The notes: a model not told the origin generated them from the sequence alone. 64,000 bases of DNA from Astrocystis sublimbata (GCA_022453515.1 JAJNNY010000038.1:124001-188000), one strand, 5' to 3'. Positions 1 through 10,888 are shown, counted from the first letter of the stretch. Made by a program: numbers and translations.

Positions 1-322
1 ACAATGGCAAGCTTTGAGCAGCTCAGACAAGTGGATTGTGGCTAACTGAGTAGCTGGTTGTTCCAAAGTAAAGAGGAAACATATGCTCTTTGTCCTCCAA
101 GGACAATCCCTCTGGCAGTAACTTATCACTCCTGGCAGTTGAACACTACATATTCAATGGATAAGAGTCTATAGTACAGATTGTTCACGGATCTATTATA
201 GCTGCACCACCCGGACAGCATGCATGCATGTACCTTTCCTGATGACACACACACAACTATCTCCCACTTTCTGTTCATCGGCATCGACGTCGAGATTTTT
301 CACACTACAACAGTAATACAAG
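1..322. other. Intergenic 5' flank at window edge
   Basis: No gene is visible. The stretch ends in a short CA run (positions about 246-255) and a purine-rich segment just before the ATG at 323. It probably contains the promoter and 5' UTR of the next gene. A self-complementary TGCATGCA word lies near 219. Nothing else can be supported. Confidence 0.4.
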
Positions 323-1132
323 ATGGGAAGACTCTCCAACAGTAATACGAAACGCAAGAGAATCCAAGAGTTCGGGCTACTAAGGCAAGCGACTGTTTGG
401 GACAAGGGACTTACATCCTTCATAGACCCATACTTGATGTATAACCATCCCGACCCAGTGAAAACCCCATCTAGCCCGGAATGGAGCACTTACACAATAA
501 CATGCCCGAGCGCCTCGGTGAACGCGGCCTCGAGGCTCCTGAATGAGTACGCAGTCTCTCACTCACACGACGCGTACGTGACCTTCTGCGTACAGCTAAC
601 CGAGGGCACAGAAGCCGGTTCTCCGCGCGTAACGGCCATGCGCTACGCTGAGATGATAGCTGACAACTATGTGCATGCACTTACGTCGTGGTCACAGTCT
701 AGTAGACCCGCGTCTTCGCCGCCGCTGCGATCCAATTCCGTGTCCTCATCCTTCCTTACCCCTTCCCCCTTGGCGGGGCTCCGCTGGCTTGGAGTAGCTA
801 ATATCCTCCACGCGGGCTCGAGGGACACGTTCAAGAAGATTTTCTGCTATAAGGGGCGAGACATCTACTCGAGGGGCATCGTTGAGATCCGGCCGGATGT
901 GGATTTCGAGCGAGAAGGCAGCCTGCAGCTCGTGGAGGCGATTCTCAACGACCCCTTCACGCGCGGCGTGTTCAAGTTGCTGCGTCTCTATAGAGAAGAG
1001 ATGGAGTCAGCTTCCGTCAGGCGGTTTCTGTTCCTCAGCAACGGGTACGATGGTCGCCAATTTTCAGAGGAGCCGTCGCCGCTGGAGCTGAGGCTAGATC
1101 TCATCGTAGAGCTGGCGAGGCCTGGTAAGTAA
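323..1132 (+). CDS. Hypothetical protein, 269 aa, unknown function
   Basis: A single open frame starts at an ATG in fair context (AAGATGG). I do not recognise the family. The N-terminus is basic (MGRLSNSNTKRKRIQEFG). A Ser/Pro-rich low-complexity stretch lies at about residues 125-150 and separates two more ordered-looking halves. There is no signal peptide or membrane segment. The end is uncertain: the stop lies inside a perfect donor sequence (G|GTAAGT at about 1124-1130), so a terminal intron could change the last residues. One possible acceptor, CTTTAG ending at 1203, would give an almost immediate stop, so the protein would hardly change. The length of the frame and its biased composition favour a real gene, but function is unknown. 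Confidence 0.6.
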   Translation: MGRLSNSNTKRKRIQEFGLLRQATVWDKGLTSFIDPYLMYNHPDPVKTPSSPEWSTYTITCPSASVNAASRLLNEYAVSHSHDAYVTFCVQLTEGTEAGSPRVTAMRYAEMIADNYVHALTSWSQSSRPASSPPLRSNSVSSSFLTPSPLAGLRWLGVANILHAGSRDTFKKIFCYKGRDIYSRGIVEIRPDVDFEREGSLQLVEAILNDPFTRGVFKLLRLYREEMESASVRRFLFLSNGYDGRQFSEEPSPLELRLDLIVELARPGK

Positions 1133-1801
1133 TGGAGTTAGGGAGTCAGAAGGCAAGGAGGCAGGGAGGAAGGAAGCAATGGCCTGTCCGACTCTGCGCT
1201 TTAGGATAAAGTGAGACTATCAACTGGCACGCATATGCATTAATTTAGATACAGCTTAAGTCTTTTATCAATCAAGTATTAAGTAACAAGGCTCACGTCT
1301 TACGACATGCCAGCCCGAGCCCACAGTCGAATATTCTTCTGTGGCATCAAAATGCTAAGATGAGTGCCGAGCACTATGCACAAAGACAAATTTCGTTGGG
1401 ATAATTTTGATTGGACATTATTATGAAGCGACCTATCCGTCATGAAATTTCAATTGAAAAATGGGAGGTAAGAGGTGGCATGATTATTTATACAGATTAC
1501 GAAAACTGAGACATAATACATCCTCTATCATACAGAGTGACGCGCTGTAAACCTCAAATTCCAAGCCACCAATATCCATGATATACATTCCATGTCGTTA
1601 TGGTATGTCAAGTGTGGGCTTGATTGATACCCGCGAAACCTCGTAGTTGTAATGCAAAGCCCCCCTTTTCCAGTATTTTGAACAGCTCCGCGTATCCTAC
1701 GCTACAGGGTGAGATGTGTGGCCAGCGTGTTCCCGGCTAGAGTTGTCTTCGTTGTTGCCCATCTCATGTGCCTAATTCGAGTTGAAGTTACTTCGGCTCC
1801 A
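1133..1801. other. Intergenic between unknown gene and Pet127
   Basis: This 669-bp stretch separates two convergent genes and should hold both 3' UTRs. It has a purine-rich patch (about 1140-1180) followed by AT-richer sequence. I see no gene, RNA or repeat in it. Confidence 0.5.
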
Positions 1802-4800
1802 CTAGTAATCGTTCTTTGGATCGTCACTGCGCTCCTCCTTTGATTCTACTTGCTGGGTCTCAGGATCTTTATTTGGAGCCTGGAAGATCTTTGGTGGTCT
1901 ACGAAAGACGTCTTCCCACTGAAGCGGCTCGTCGAAGCCAACCATGTGCAATGGGCGGCCCTCCGATTTCCGGGATTCTTGTTTTCTGAACTCTCGGCCT
2001 ATATTGGTGAACTTTTCCAGGTTCCCCTGGAACATCTTATACCATTCGATATCTCTTTCAGCTGCGTCGATAAGGAGGGCTTTGCGGCGTCGTTCTTTGA
2101 CTTGGTTGTAAAACCTTTCCGCGCGCGATGGATCAATGTCGGCAATTTCGTACTCGACTGCCCAGTCGTCAGATGGTCTGAGTTTGGAAGGCCGATCCAC
2201 GTATTTGCCATTGACTTTGTTCTTAATAGTCAAGGTGAGTCCCAGGATCTCACGTGCTTTGGCTTTCGCTTTGGATTGAGGGTGTTCGCTGGCATTTGAC
2301 AAGGCAACATCCGGCTGGAGGCTGATAGTTGGAGCATCTTCACTCGACTGGGGCACAGCAGCTAAGTCATTATTCATCGCCCCAGCTTCTGAAGGCTTGT
2401 CTTTATCTGATCTGCCATCGCCACTTGCCCCTTCGAATTCCCCTGATCTGGACTCAGATATGAGTCGTCCTAGAATGCGTTCAAAATCTTTCAGTTTGGA
2501 TGCATCATCTAGAGGGCTCTTCGGATCCGTTTTCAGAACAGTCTTCTCGTCAAGCCTTCGGGCCATGCGCATGATGAGACCCTTCAGTGGCTCTAAGTTC
2601 GCAGATGCTCCGTCTTCATTGGAGTCCGGTATCTCGCTGGCATCCTCGAGCTCAGTTTCGCTTGTGTCCTCGTCCTCGTTTTCATCCTCATCTTCCTCGG
2701 CAGTTTCTTCTGATTCCTTCTGGTCATCAGCTATCGAGTCAGTTGTCGTATCGATTTGCTCATTATTCGGAGTCGACTGCTTTTCAACACTTTCTTCGGG
2801 GGTGGTTAATGGGGAATTAGATAAGTCGGTTTCGCCAACATTGTCGGTAGGTTGCTGAACAATTGAACCTTGAGCATTTTCTTGCGCTGAGCTATCAATC
2901 TTGAGGGTTTCTTCAGTATCCCCCCCTTGATTCACGGCAGAGGACTGTTCATTGTCTGATACCACGGGCGCATCGGCTGGAGTTCGAACTGGTGCTTCTT
3001 GCGTCCCTGTAAGGTCTTGTTCTTCAGAGTCGTCGTCGTTAGCAGCGGTCTCCTCGTTTGAACCAACACCAGCCGCGTCCATATGGCTTGAAAGAGAGCG
3101 TCCTGTCAGAGCTCCAAGCAAGGCGTCTACGTATTCACGTGACTCTGCTACCGATCTGGCATGGACGATACCGCTTTGCTCCAGTGCATCTGCAATGGCT
3201 TCTTTTACTAGTCCAACTCCTAGCTCATCGTCACCCATCGCCTCTTCGACCATCTGTCGAGCTTCCTGCCAAGCGGCCAAGCTATCTAGTTGCTCGGTAG
3301 GCGTGGGCGGGACTTTATCAAGCTCCTCATTGTTTGTGTCATCAGCCTCGACGGTATGCTCCACATTGGCTTGCGCAGTGCGTTTGACAAGGCCGAGAAT
3401 GTTCCGTTCGAACTCCTCAACAGAGGCCTTACCAACATTTTGAACGGCAGCTATCTCCTCGTCGTTGGTGGGTTCGGCGAATATGTACATAAAAGGGGCT
3501 TCCGCGGATGGCCTTGTCTCAAAATGTAGTCGCAGAGACTGCTCGGGCCATTTTTGTGAGGCGCGGTCGAGGACTTCGTTGAGCAACTTCAAGCTGAGCT
3601 TGAACTCGCCATCGCCCAGTAGCGTATCATCGGATCCGTGTAGAGCCAGATCCATTTCCTTTAAGGGTATGTATTGGAACCCGAAGATGCGCTGAGTGTT
3701 GTGAAACGCAACAAAAATGCCGTCCATTCGGCCCATACGAACCTGGAGTGAGTACTTCAGAAATGCAGATCTAATCATATCATAGTACTCGCGCTCGAAA
3801 GACTCCCACTGGCCGTGTCGCTGTCGGATCTCGTATCCAAGCCCTTTTTCATAGCCCTTCGCATCCATACGAATGGTAATTACAGCACGGGTTTTGAGAT
3901 CGAACATGCCTGTCCCAGGCACCCTAGGGTCGTACGCATCGAGTTGCGATCGCATCATAAAGTCCTGGAAACCCGTGTAGTGGAACGCCTCCTCAGCATT
4001 TCGCTCTTCTTCCGAGATCTGGCCCGAGTTTTCTCGCCGGTATCTCTCATAATCGTCCTTGGAAAGTGTGAGAAGCTTCTCCATGGATTTACCCAGCATG
4101 CTCAGAACATTGGCAGTGTCGAACTCTTTATCGGCATCGATTGCATAAGTGCCGTTTTTCCAATGCAGGAATATCGCTGCAGGTGATCTCATGATCCTTG
4201 TGTATTGCAAGGATTCTGGTATAAAGCCCCTGGACATCATTGACGTGTTGATCTCACGCCACGAAGAGAGGAGGAAGTGAAAGTGGGCGAGCATGGAGGT
4301 CATGCTGGATGTCGACCCCGTGTACTTCTTGTTGTGCTCTTTGGCAATGGTGATGAGTGTAGAATCTTTGGACGAGGTGACGTACTCCTTAAGAGCATTG
4401 AAATCGAACTCGTTTACAGGCATAATCTCTGACAGATATGGATCAAAGTTGAACACTCGGGTACGAAGATCTTGAAGCTGGTATACCCCAGGGTTGAATA
4501 GAACCCTCTCTAGATCGTATGAAAGCGAGGGAACATCTGGTTGCAGAGTCTCAATTGGAAGCAACGACAGGTCTTTGGGGTTGACCGTAGCCGGCGGACC
4601 GCTTGCGCGCAACGGTTTATCGACGGTGGGCTCCACCTCCACCTGTTTCACACGCTTTGATACTACTCGTCGTACCGTGGTCTCAACGAGGTTCTTTCTT
4701 GTCCTGTCGACATGAGCTGGCTCCGGTCTGAGGTTGTGCTTGAGCTTGCGCTTCGCTTTGGGCGCGTACTCGGCCTTGGGCTCCGTCTGGGGCTCCGTCT

Positions 4801-5371
4801 GGGGCTTGGACTGGGATTTCGACTTGGACTTGGGGTTGGGCTTGTACTTGGGCTTGGACTTGAACTTGTCTTTCGTACCATCGACACCATCGACAGCGGC
4901 TGCGGCCGGGACCCTCGGTATCTGGCTCACGTCAACGCCTTGTGAGGTAAGTACATGCTTGAGGGACTCGAGGGCACCCCGAAGCACCAGCAACTGGCGC
5001 TCAGGATCGGTACCGGGAGGTTCGTTTGGTATGTCGAGCGTTGCGTTGGTGGGCCTCTTCTTCCTCTTCTTCTTCTTCTCCTTGCGCGCCGAGGGCTCGG
5101 TTGGCGGTTCTGTCGATCCATTGGTGGGCGACTCGGCCGGTGACTCGGCCGGCGGTGCTTGTGGCCCTGGCTTTATATCGACCGCTGCATTCGCAGGGTC
5201 CGGCGTGGCCTCATTCCAACGCGGGACTGTGGTGCTGAGCGGTCGAGCATGGTGGCGGGCAAGGCTAAGTCGCGGGGCAGTGACGAACGGCGAGTGCGAC
5301 GATGCGCGGCATGAGAGGCAGATATACGAATTGGGGAGACGGCGCGGTCCGCAACGACCAAATCGAAGCAT
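1802..5371 (-). CDS. PET127: Pet127-family mitochondrial RNA-processing protein, 1189 aa
   Basis: Pet127 proteins act at the mitochondrial inner membrane in 5' processing and turnover of mitochondrial RNA, and belong to the PD-(D/E)XK nuclease superfamily. The first ~50 residues form a classic matrix-targeting sequence: Arg-rich, hydroxylated, no acidic residues. The family core starts near residue 305 with VFNFDPYLSEIMPVNEFDFN and continues through the LAHFHFLLSSWREIN region. The segment GMFDLKTRAVITIR (about residue 490) fits the nuclease-fold D...K signature. Family sequence resumes at about residue 1045 after a long acidic Ser/Glu/Asp insertion (roughly 660-1040, including an EEDEDENEDED run). 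A Lys/Ser/Pro repeat occupies about residues 168-205. The protein is longer than yeast Pet127 (about 800 aa), mainly through these low-complexity parts. No intron is needed. Start is the ATG at 5371-5369. Confidence 0.93.
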   Translation of the reverse strand: MLRFGRCGPRRLPNSYICLSCRASSHSPFVTAPRLSLARHHARPLSTTVPRWNEATPDPANAAVDIKPGPQAPPAESPAESPTNGSTEPPTEPSARKEKKKKRKKRPTNATLDIPNEPPGTDPERQLLVLRGALESLKHVLTSQGVDVSQIPRVPAAAAVDGVDGTKDKFKSKPKYKPNPKSKSKSQSKPQTEPQTEPKAEYAPKAKRKLKHNLRPEPAHVDRTRKNLVETTVRRVVSKRVKQVEVEPTVDKPLRASGPPATVNPKDLSLLPIETLQPDVPSLSYDLERVLFNPGVYQLQDLRTRVFNFDPYLSEIMPVNEFDFNALKEYVTSSKDSTLITIAKEHNKKYTGSTSSMTSMLAHFHFLLSSWREINTSMMSRGFIPESLQYTRIMRSPAAIFLHWKNGTYAIDADKEFDTANVLSMLGKSMEKLLTLSKDDYERYRRENSGQISEEERNAEEAFHYTGFQDFMMRSQLDAYDPRVPGTGMFDLKTRAVITIRMDAKGYEKGLGYEIRQRHGQWESFEREYYDMIRSAFLKYSLQVRMGRMDGIFVAFHNTQRIFGFQYIPLKEMDLALHGSDDTLLGDGEFKLSLKLLNEVLDRASQKWPEQSLRLHFETRPSAEAPFMYIFAEPTNDEEIAAVQNVGKASVEEFERNILGLVKRTAQANVEHTVEADDTNNEELDKVPPTPTEQLDSLAAWQEARQMVEEAMGDDELGVGLVKEAIADALEQSGIVHARSVAESREYVDALLGALTGRSLSSHMDAAGVGSNEETAANDDDSEEQDLTGTQEAPVRTPADAPVVSDNEQSSAVNQGGDTEETLKIDSSAQENAQGSIVQQPTDNVGETDLSNSPLTTPEESVEKQSTPNNEQIDTTTDSIADDQKESEETAEEDEDENEDEDTSETELEDASEIPDSNEDGASANLEPLKGLIMRMARRLDEKTVLKTDPKSPLDDASKLKDFERILGRLISESRSGEFEGASGDGRSDKDKPSEAGAMNNDLAAVPQSSEDAPTISLQPDVALSNASEHPQSKAKAKAREILGLTLTIKNKVNGKYVDRPSKLRPSDDWAVEYEIADIDPSRAERFYNQVKERRRKALLIDAAERDIEWYKMFQGNLEKFTNIGREFRKQESRKSEGRPLHMVGFDEPLQWEDVFRRPPKIFQAPNKDPETQQVESKEERSDDPKNDY

Positions 5372-5852
5372 GGCAAAGAGATGACACTTGGAGGCACCGG
5401 GGCAGTTGTAGCTGCTGAAGAAAGTAGTACTCGTAGCTTGGTGTTGAGTTTGCGCGGACCTGAGGCACCGGAAAAAAAGAGGGCAAAATTTAATTAAGTA
5501 CGTACATACCTACCTTAGAGCAAGAGGCGCGCAGATACGCAGATACGCAGGTATAACGCTACTCCGCTATGGGGCAAGTGCAGTGCCCCTCGTTCCAGGC
5601 AGGTATGGTGGTAATAGACCCCCCACCGGGTCAGGCTAGGTAAATACCTATCTGGGTACCTACAAATAGCACCACAGGCGAAAAATGCGCCTGCCCTTGC
5701 TGGGATGATGCCTGGCGGCCGAGGGCGGCTTCGTCCACTTTTACAACGTCGGAACTTGAACTCCAACAACACATGTTAGAATGATCACAATAACTGGCAT
5801 CGTGACTACATTGATGCCTCGTGTCGGTATGGAGCACTTATCCAGAGCTGAC
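5372..5852. other. Pet127 promoter region with ACCTAC/AGGTA words
   Basis: This stretch lies upstream of Pet127 and downstream of the DUF7730-like gene. It has a short tandem AGATACGC repeat (about 5531-5547) and scattered TACCTACC / TAGGTA / GGTACCTAC words at about 5505-5515 and 5636-5661. No coding region is evident. Confidence 0.45.
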
Positions 5853-7047
5853 CTAGCCCCTCCAGTTGGGTACATTGACACCAAACCTTTGCCTGTCCTC
5901 GAAATCTCTTCGTACCCTGTAGGGTCGTGATCCTTGCTGGTCATCCTGCAAATACGTCCCCTCGTCGTCATCTTCCCAGGGGAGCCAGACGTCGAACTTC
6001 TTCAGTCCAGTCATGCGCATGGGGATGTCCATCAATTCTGCCTCCTGCAAAATAAACTCATGGCGTCTTTCGCCAGACGCCCACACAACCACCTCAAGGT
6101 TCTTCAGATGTTTCATGCCCACCAGTGCTCTAAATACCGAGTTCCAGTTGCAGAGCGGTTCCGGTGCCACGATCTCAAGCGAGATGTCCCAGGCCTGGTG
6201 GTGGCTGTCGTAGTACTGCGAGTAGCCTCCGCTGAGATGAAACCCAATCTCGAGACTGGCCATAGCATGAAAACACTGAGGTAGCAGCAGTGTGTCGGCT
6301 TGCGTGAAGAAGTCACTGCTACTGCCGCTTGTCCCGAACCCAAATCCAAAAGTGTTCTCCGAATACAGCAGATTGATGGACTCCAGATACCTGTCCGTAT
6401 CGGGGCGCCTATTAGCAGTCGTGATCTTCTCGAAATATGCAGGTGGCCAATAATGTCCAAGTTTCAACTCACGATTGTCGACACAGTAGAGGAACACTCA
6501 AGAGCCCCCTAACTCCTCGCCAGTATGGGCGTTGGATGTTCGTCTGCTGGACTAGATTCCCCTTCTTCACAGCTAGATATATCTTCCGTCCACCAACAGC
6601 ATATTGCCAGATTTGAGCCCTGATCTCGCCAGGCAGGCAAAACAAGTCACTTTGTACTTGTTCCTCCGGCAACATCTCGTTTGTTGGTGTGCGTAGAGAG
6701 ATCCTCAACGCGGTCATCTTTGAAGACATCCCAGCCTCGATGGCCAGGGGCGGTGATAACAACACCCGATGTATTTCCTCTATCTCACGGCCCGTTAACG
6801 GCTCATTCAACATCCCGGATGCGTTGAGGAGAACCTGAGCTTCGGCTGCGCTCAAAGTCTTGTCCTCACATTTCTGTCGTAGATATGTAAGTCGTAAATC
6901 TGTAAATGATTCGCCATCGACACGCCCACCCGGTCGTTTTTGGGAAATTCCGGGTGTATTCGAGCCATTCGAGGACAGGACCACAGCAGTATCATTGGAA
7001 CGGTTGACAGATTTTTGCCGGCCAAATGACCAACGCAAACACCCCAT
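5853..7047 (-). CDS. DUF7730/F-box-like hypothetical protein, 370 aa
   Basis: Two exons: 7047-6473 and 6390-5853. The 82-nt intron has a perfect GTGAGT donor and an ACAG acceptor. Joining restores the family hallmark: LPGEIRAQIWQYAVGG near the middle, then LLCRQS joined to YLESINLLYSENTFGF. This matches the fungal family now called DUF7730, which has an F-box-like N-terminus followed by a conserved SEAI..LLYSxNTF motif; its biochemical role is not established. A 5' extension of the frame would begin with TTG, so I chose the ATG at 7047, in good context (GTCATGG). The protein then begins MGCLRWSF, so an N-terminal lipid anchor is conceivable but unproven. The first ~90 residues are Ser/Asn-rich and probably disordered. 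Confidence 0.82.
6391..6472 (-). other. Intron of the DUF7730-like gene
   Basis: The donor is TC|GTGAGT and the acceptor GGACAG|G. It is phase 2, and splicing regenerates an unbroken, family-like reading frame across the join. Confidence 0.85.
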
Positions 7048-8048
7048 GACTATGCTCAATGTAAGCAAATGAGCGAATCGCTCATGTGAGGTAGCCCAAC
7101 AGATGAGACCTCGTCGAGGCGCAATGTGAAGTCAGACGTAGAACATGACAAGCCTGGTGGCGCGCCTGGGACAATGAGCCGCGACGGATTAGAGGAGGTA
7201 GCATATTCGCGGCACCATTGCTTGATGAGTTGGCGTCCAGCCCAGCCAGTGGAATCATCCGCAGCTAACAGTGCAACTCTTATATAGTACACCGAAGGCA
7301 CAGCTCATGTAGCAGAAAGGCTAGATTCAGCTGCACGAACGGAAAGAGGAATGAAACGCTGGAGACACCCAATGCAGCTAGAGGCCACGACAGTTCTGCA
7401 TTGTTGGTGCGAATCCCGCGAACGAAGGACCAGCCTGATCCCTGCACACGAGTAGTTCTGGAGAAGAATGATTTGCGTCTTGCGCAGAACTTGCATCCCG
7501 CTTGCTGCAGGTGTCCAGGTGCCAAGCTCTTTACCTACCAACCTTGCCAAGGTGTTGTCGAAAATAAATGAGACTCGTTCTCGGTACCTGTCATGCAGTA
7601 TAAAAAAGATAAATAAAAGCAACATCCCTTTAGTAACTAGTGCTTGATTTAATTATATAATAACTATCGTATAACTAACAAGCTGCTTTAGAATAAGTTC
7701 TACATGATCAAGTGACAAATAGTAGTAGTTCTAGGAAGAATTAACAATGCTTTATTTCGAAGTTAGTGGTGTTGGGAGGCACTGGCACTGAAGACCGTCT
7801 CATCTATTTTTCGCTCCACCTTGCTAGGCATTAGGCTCGGTAGATACCCAGCCGGCAGAGTGCACGACATAGTTGCGTCCGTCTCATGCTACTGTAGCAC
7901 CTTCTTAGAACACCATGAACACGGACACGGTTTATCATATGTCCTGACTGCAAATACATCCAGCTCCGAATTCGTCCCCTCGGCCGGCGCCATTCAAATG
8001 AGATAACTGGGGCTATCTTACCATGGAGATGAGAAACTTGTCTAAACG
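7048..8048. other. Divergent intergenic region, 1 kb
   Basis: This separates two divergently transcribed genes, so it probably holds both promoters. The part at about 7600-7760 is AT-rich. Open frames of 81-133 codons occur on the minus strand, but none shows a family motif, plausible composition or splice support. No repeat or RNA gene is seen. Confidence 0.45.
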
Positions 8049-9215
8049 ATGGCCTTTCCCGACAAGCCCATGGCACATTTGCTAGGCTCGAACGGTGAGG
8101 AACCAGTTCATCCCAACTTTGGTACCACAAATGCTGATGAATGCTTCCCTCCCCGGACAGGCCCTGTTCACGCGCTTGCCTACTCGGCATCGCCAGGAAC
8201 GTACATACTCGCGGGGTCGTCCGACCGCTCAATCAGGCTCTACAACCCGCAATCCGGCAGCGGCACCAGCAGCAGCATCACCACCCCATCCTCATCTCAC
8301 CTCTCCAAGAAGAGCAGCAGTAGTCCCCAGATCCCCGAGGGCCGGCTGGTCCAGTCGTACTCGGCCCACGGCTACGAGGTGCTCTCTCTCAGCGTGTCAG
8401 CCGACAACGCGCGCTTTGCGTCCGCCGGCGGCGACCGCTCCGTGTTCCTTTGGGACGTCGCCAGCGCCCAAACCCTGCGGCGCTTCGGCGGCGGGAGCTC
8501 CCACGGCCACAGCGCGCGCATCAACAGCGTGTGTTTCGCGGGCGAGGACGACGCGTTGCTCATCAGCGGCGGGCTGGACGCCAGCGTGCGCGTCTGGGAT
8601 GTGCGGAGCGGCGCCCCGAAGCCGGTGCAGGTGCTCGGCGAGGCCAAGGACGCCGTCTCGGCCGTCGTGGCGCACGGCGCCGAGATCGTGGCCGGTAGCG
8701 TCGACGGCCGCGTTCGCATGTACGATGTGCGCGCCGGACGCTGTGTGACGGATGTCGTCGGCCCGAGCGTGACGAGCCTGTCCTTGACAAGAGATGGCAA
8801 GGCCGTATTGGTGGGTGGGTTAGACAGTAAACTACGGCTCATGGACCGTGAGACGGGCGGCTGTCTCAAGACATATGGGGATTCAGGCTGGCGGAATACA
8901 GATCTTCGCGTGCAGTCGATCTTGGGCGGCAAGGAGCAATATGTCCTGGCAGGTGACGAGATGACGGGATCGCCTGGCCAGGGCACCGATGGCAGAATAT
9001 GGGCCTGGGATCTAGTGACCGGCGAGCTGAGGGCTACGGTGCGCGTTCCCTGGGGTCCGCCAGGATTGGAACCGAAGAGGGTTGTCGGCAAAGATGGCAA
9101 AGAGAAGGAACGCACTAATGTCATGAGCTGTCTGGCATGGAGGGAGGGCGGATTTGGAGATCAGTTCTGCGTCAGTGGAACCTCTGGTGTTGTATCCGTA
9201 TATGGCTATAATTGA
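8049..9215 (+). CDS. WD40-repeat protein, WDR83/MORG1-like, 388 aa
   Basis: Single exon. Six or seven WD40 blades are visible: GPVHALAYSASPGTYILAGS, HGYEVLSLSVSADNARFASA with SVFLWDV, ARINSVCFAGEDDALLISGG with VRVWDV, AVVAHGAEIVAGSVDGRVRMYDV, TSLSLTRDGKAVLVGG, and a final MSCLAWREGGFGDQFCVSGT. The arrangement resembles WDR83 (MAP kinase organizer 1), a seven-blade propeller of about 315 aa that acts as a scaffold and is also found with splicing complexes. A Ser-rich insertion at about residues 75-100 explains part of the extra length. The assignment to WDR83 rather than another small WD protein is by overall likeness. Codon use is strongly GC-biased in the middle, which creates long shadow frames on both strands. 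Confidence 0.8.
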   Translation: MAFPDKPMAHLLGSNGEEPVHPNFGTTNADECFPPRTGPVHALAYSASPGTYILAGSSDRSIRLYNPQSGSGTSSSITTPSSSHLSKKSSSSPQIPEGRLVQSYSAHGYEVLSLSVSADNARFASAGGDRSVFLWDVASAQTLRRFGGGSSHGHSARINSVCFAGEDDALLISGGLDASVRVWDVRSGAPKPVQVLGEAKDAVSAVVAHGAEIVAGSVDGRVRMYDVRAGRCVTDVVGPSVTSLSLTRDGKAVLVGGLDSKLRLMDRETGGCLKTYGDSGWRNTDLRVQSILGGKEQYVLAGDEMTGSPGQGTDGRIWAWDLVTGELRATVRVPWGPPGLEPKRVVGKDGKEKERTNVMSCLAWREGGFGDQFCVSGTSGVVSVYGYN

Positions 9216-9507
9216 TCAAGGTATTTGCATGATCCCAAAACATTCTATCATTTTGCATTATCACGTTGGTGAAATGTGAAGAAACTGTGTTTTTGTTCTT
9301 ATTTCAAAAGTATATTGGACATAGTGTGCACCGTTTTCGAGGCCGTTGTCTACAGGTTATTAATATCATCACGTCTTGGCATTTTCCCTGAACGCCCCAT
9401 TCTATGCGCCAAAACAACCCAGAGCCAACCTTCCACGCGGCCAACGACCTGACTGTTAGGCTTCCAGTGCCCTACAGACCAAGTTGAATATCCCAATATA
9501 CAGATCA

Positions 9508-10888
9508 TTAATCCATATGTGCATATTTAAACCAGTTAGGCCGACAATCTTCCTTATGCAGCCACTTCTCGCCGTCTGTCAACCGTCCAGTCTCACAGCC
9601 TCTGCATTTGGGTGAGTTGGGACAGTTGAAGAACGGAATGTGTTGGTAGCCAATATCTCGGAACCTGAATTGATTCATAGATTAGCGCAGTTCCCATGCT
9701 ATTATGATTAATGCTGACTCACCAGTGGATCTTGTTCTTGTCCTCAAAAAGACCCAAAGCGATACTGTGTACTGGCGCGTCGCCCCAGCGTTCGTAGAAG
9801 AAGCCGCCCGCTCGATCAAGGTGATTGAAGTAATCCTCGTACGCTTGACTTCGCCAAAAGTTCATGTCGGCAATTTCGAAGTTGGTCCAAAAATGGCAGG
9901 TGGAGTACCCATTGGCCAACTCATTGTGAATTGGGCGGCGTGTTCGATCGGTCAGCCAACCCTCTGCGCGATTCGGATGAAGGTACTCTGGATGCTCTAC
10001 GACGAACTTGGTCGTCTCAGGCCAGAGGGACGGAATCGATTTTGGCGCATCGTACAGGGTGATCGTAAAGCCGTATGTTTTGTTGTGGTCTTGCATGTAA
10101 CGGAAGACATCGTAGTCGACATCACAGAAGAAGTGGACTTTGGGCTCAACACGCCAGTAATATTGTATGTCTGCGAGGGCGGGGTGTTTGTAGAAGAGAC
10201 CGCTATTCCATCGGCACATCTGGTGGTATGAGAGCATGCTCGCGTATTGGATGTCGTTCTCTTCGAGGATCTTGACGGATTCGGCGAACAGATCATCATT
10301 GATCCATGACGGCTTCTGCCAATGTTCTTTCGGTATCACCTCTGGTAGCCGTGTCAGTATTTAGCCATCGTTAATCGCACAGGTATCGGCGCACCATATC
10401 TGCATTCCGCCTTCGTGGCAGCACTCGTCTTGCGCTTGAACTCTGCGGTGAAGGGGACATCGTTGAAGAAGGTCCACGGATAGTTGAACTTGTGGTTCCA
10501 TGTCCGCTCCAGATCTTCCATCGACTGTAGCATTCCAGCAAGCTCCTCATTGCGGACCAGTGCTAGGAGTGTTGCGGGGATGCGAGCGGTACCGGCCTTG
10601 CCTGGCGCATAGGCATCGGAGGATCGCACCAAGTTGCCCGAGGGCTCGCCGGTGGCTGTGCAGCTTGTCGGTTAGAGCGTGGACGGGGGGAATGCATAGA
10701 TAGGTAGGCTGGAATGGCTCACGATCTAGGTTGGGATCCCTCTCGATGGTGCCATGGAAGTCGGCTTTGGTCTTAAGAGTGGCGACATTGTGGGCACCAT
10801 CGTTCTGGCGAAAGAGGGTGTAAAAACAGAAGAGGAAGACAAAAACAGCGGCAAGCCCTAAAGCGCGGACTGGCCTCGCAATGGCCAT
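9508..10888 (-). CDS. Alpha-1,2-mannosyltransferase, GT15 (KTR/KRE2/MNT1), 400 aa
   Basis: A type II Golgi enzyme that adds alpha-1,2-mannose from GDP-mannose to O- and N-linked glycans. Four exons: 10888-10723, 10655-10395, 10341-9723 and 9664-9508, with introns of 67, 53 and 58 nt. Residues ~10-27 (ALGLAAVFVFLFCFYTLF) form the single membrane anchor. The catalytic domain shows the GT15 signatures: IPATLLALVRNEELAGML, HKFNYPWTFFNDVPFT, ECRYEVIPKEHW, HNKTYGFTITLYD, and the block from NGYSTCHFWTNFEIADMNFW through GGFFYERWGDAPVHSIAL. The C-terminus has the Cys-rich CPNSPKCRGC motif typical of the family. Joined length matches the usual ~400 aa. Intron 2 uses a weaker donor (GTGCGC) but has a good branch site (TACTGAC) and keeps the frame. 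It converges with the WD40 gene, 292 bp away. Confidence 0.93.

Noticed and set aside
8372..9124. Long minus-strand frame (250 codons) and other frames inside the WD40 gene
   Set aside because: Shadow frames created by strong GC3 bias; the plus-strand frame has clear WD40 repeats.
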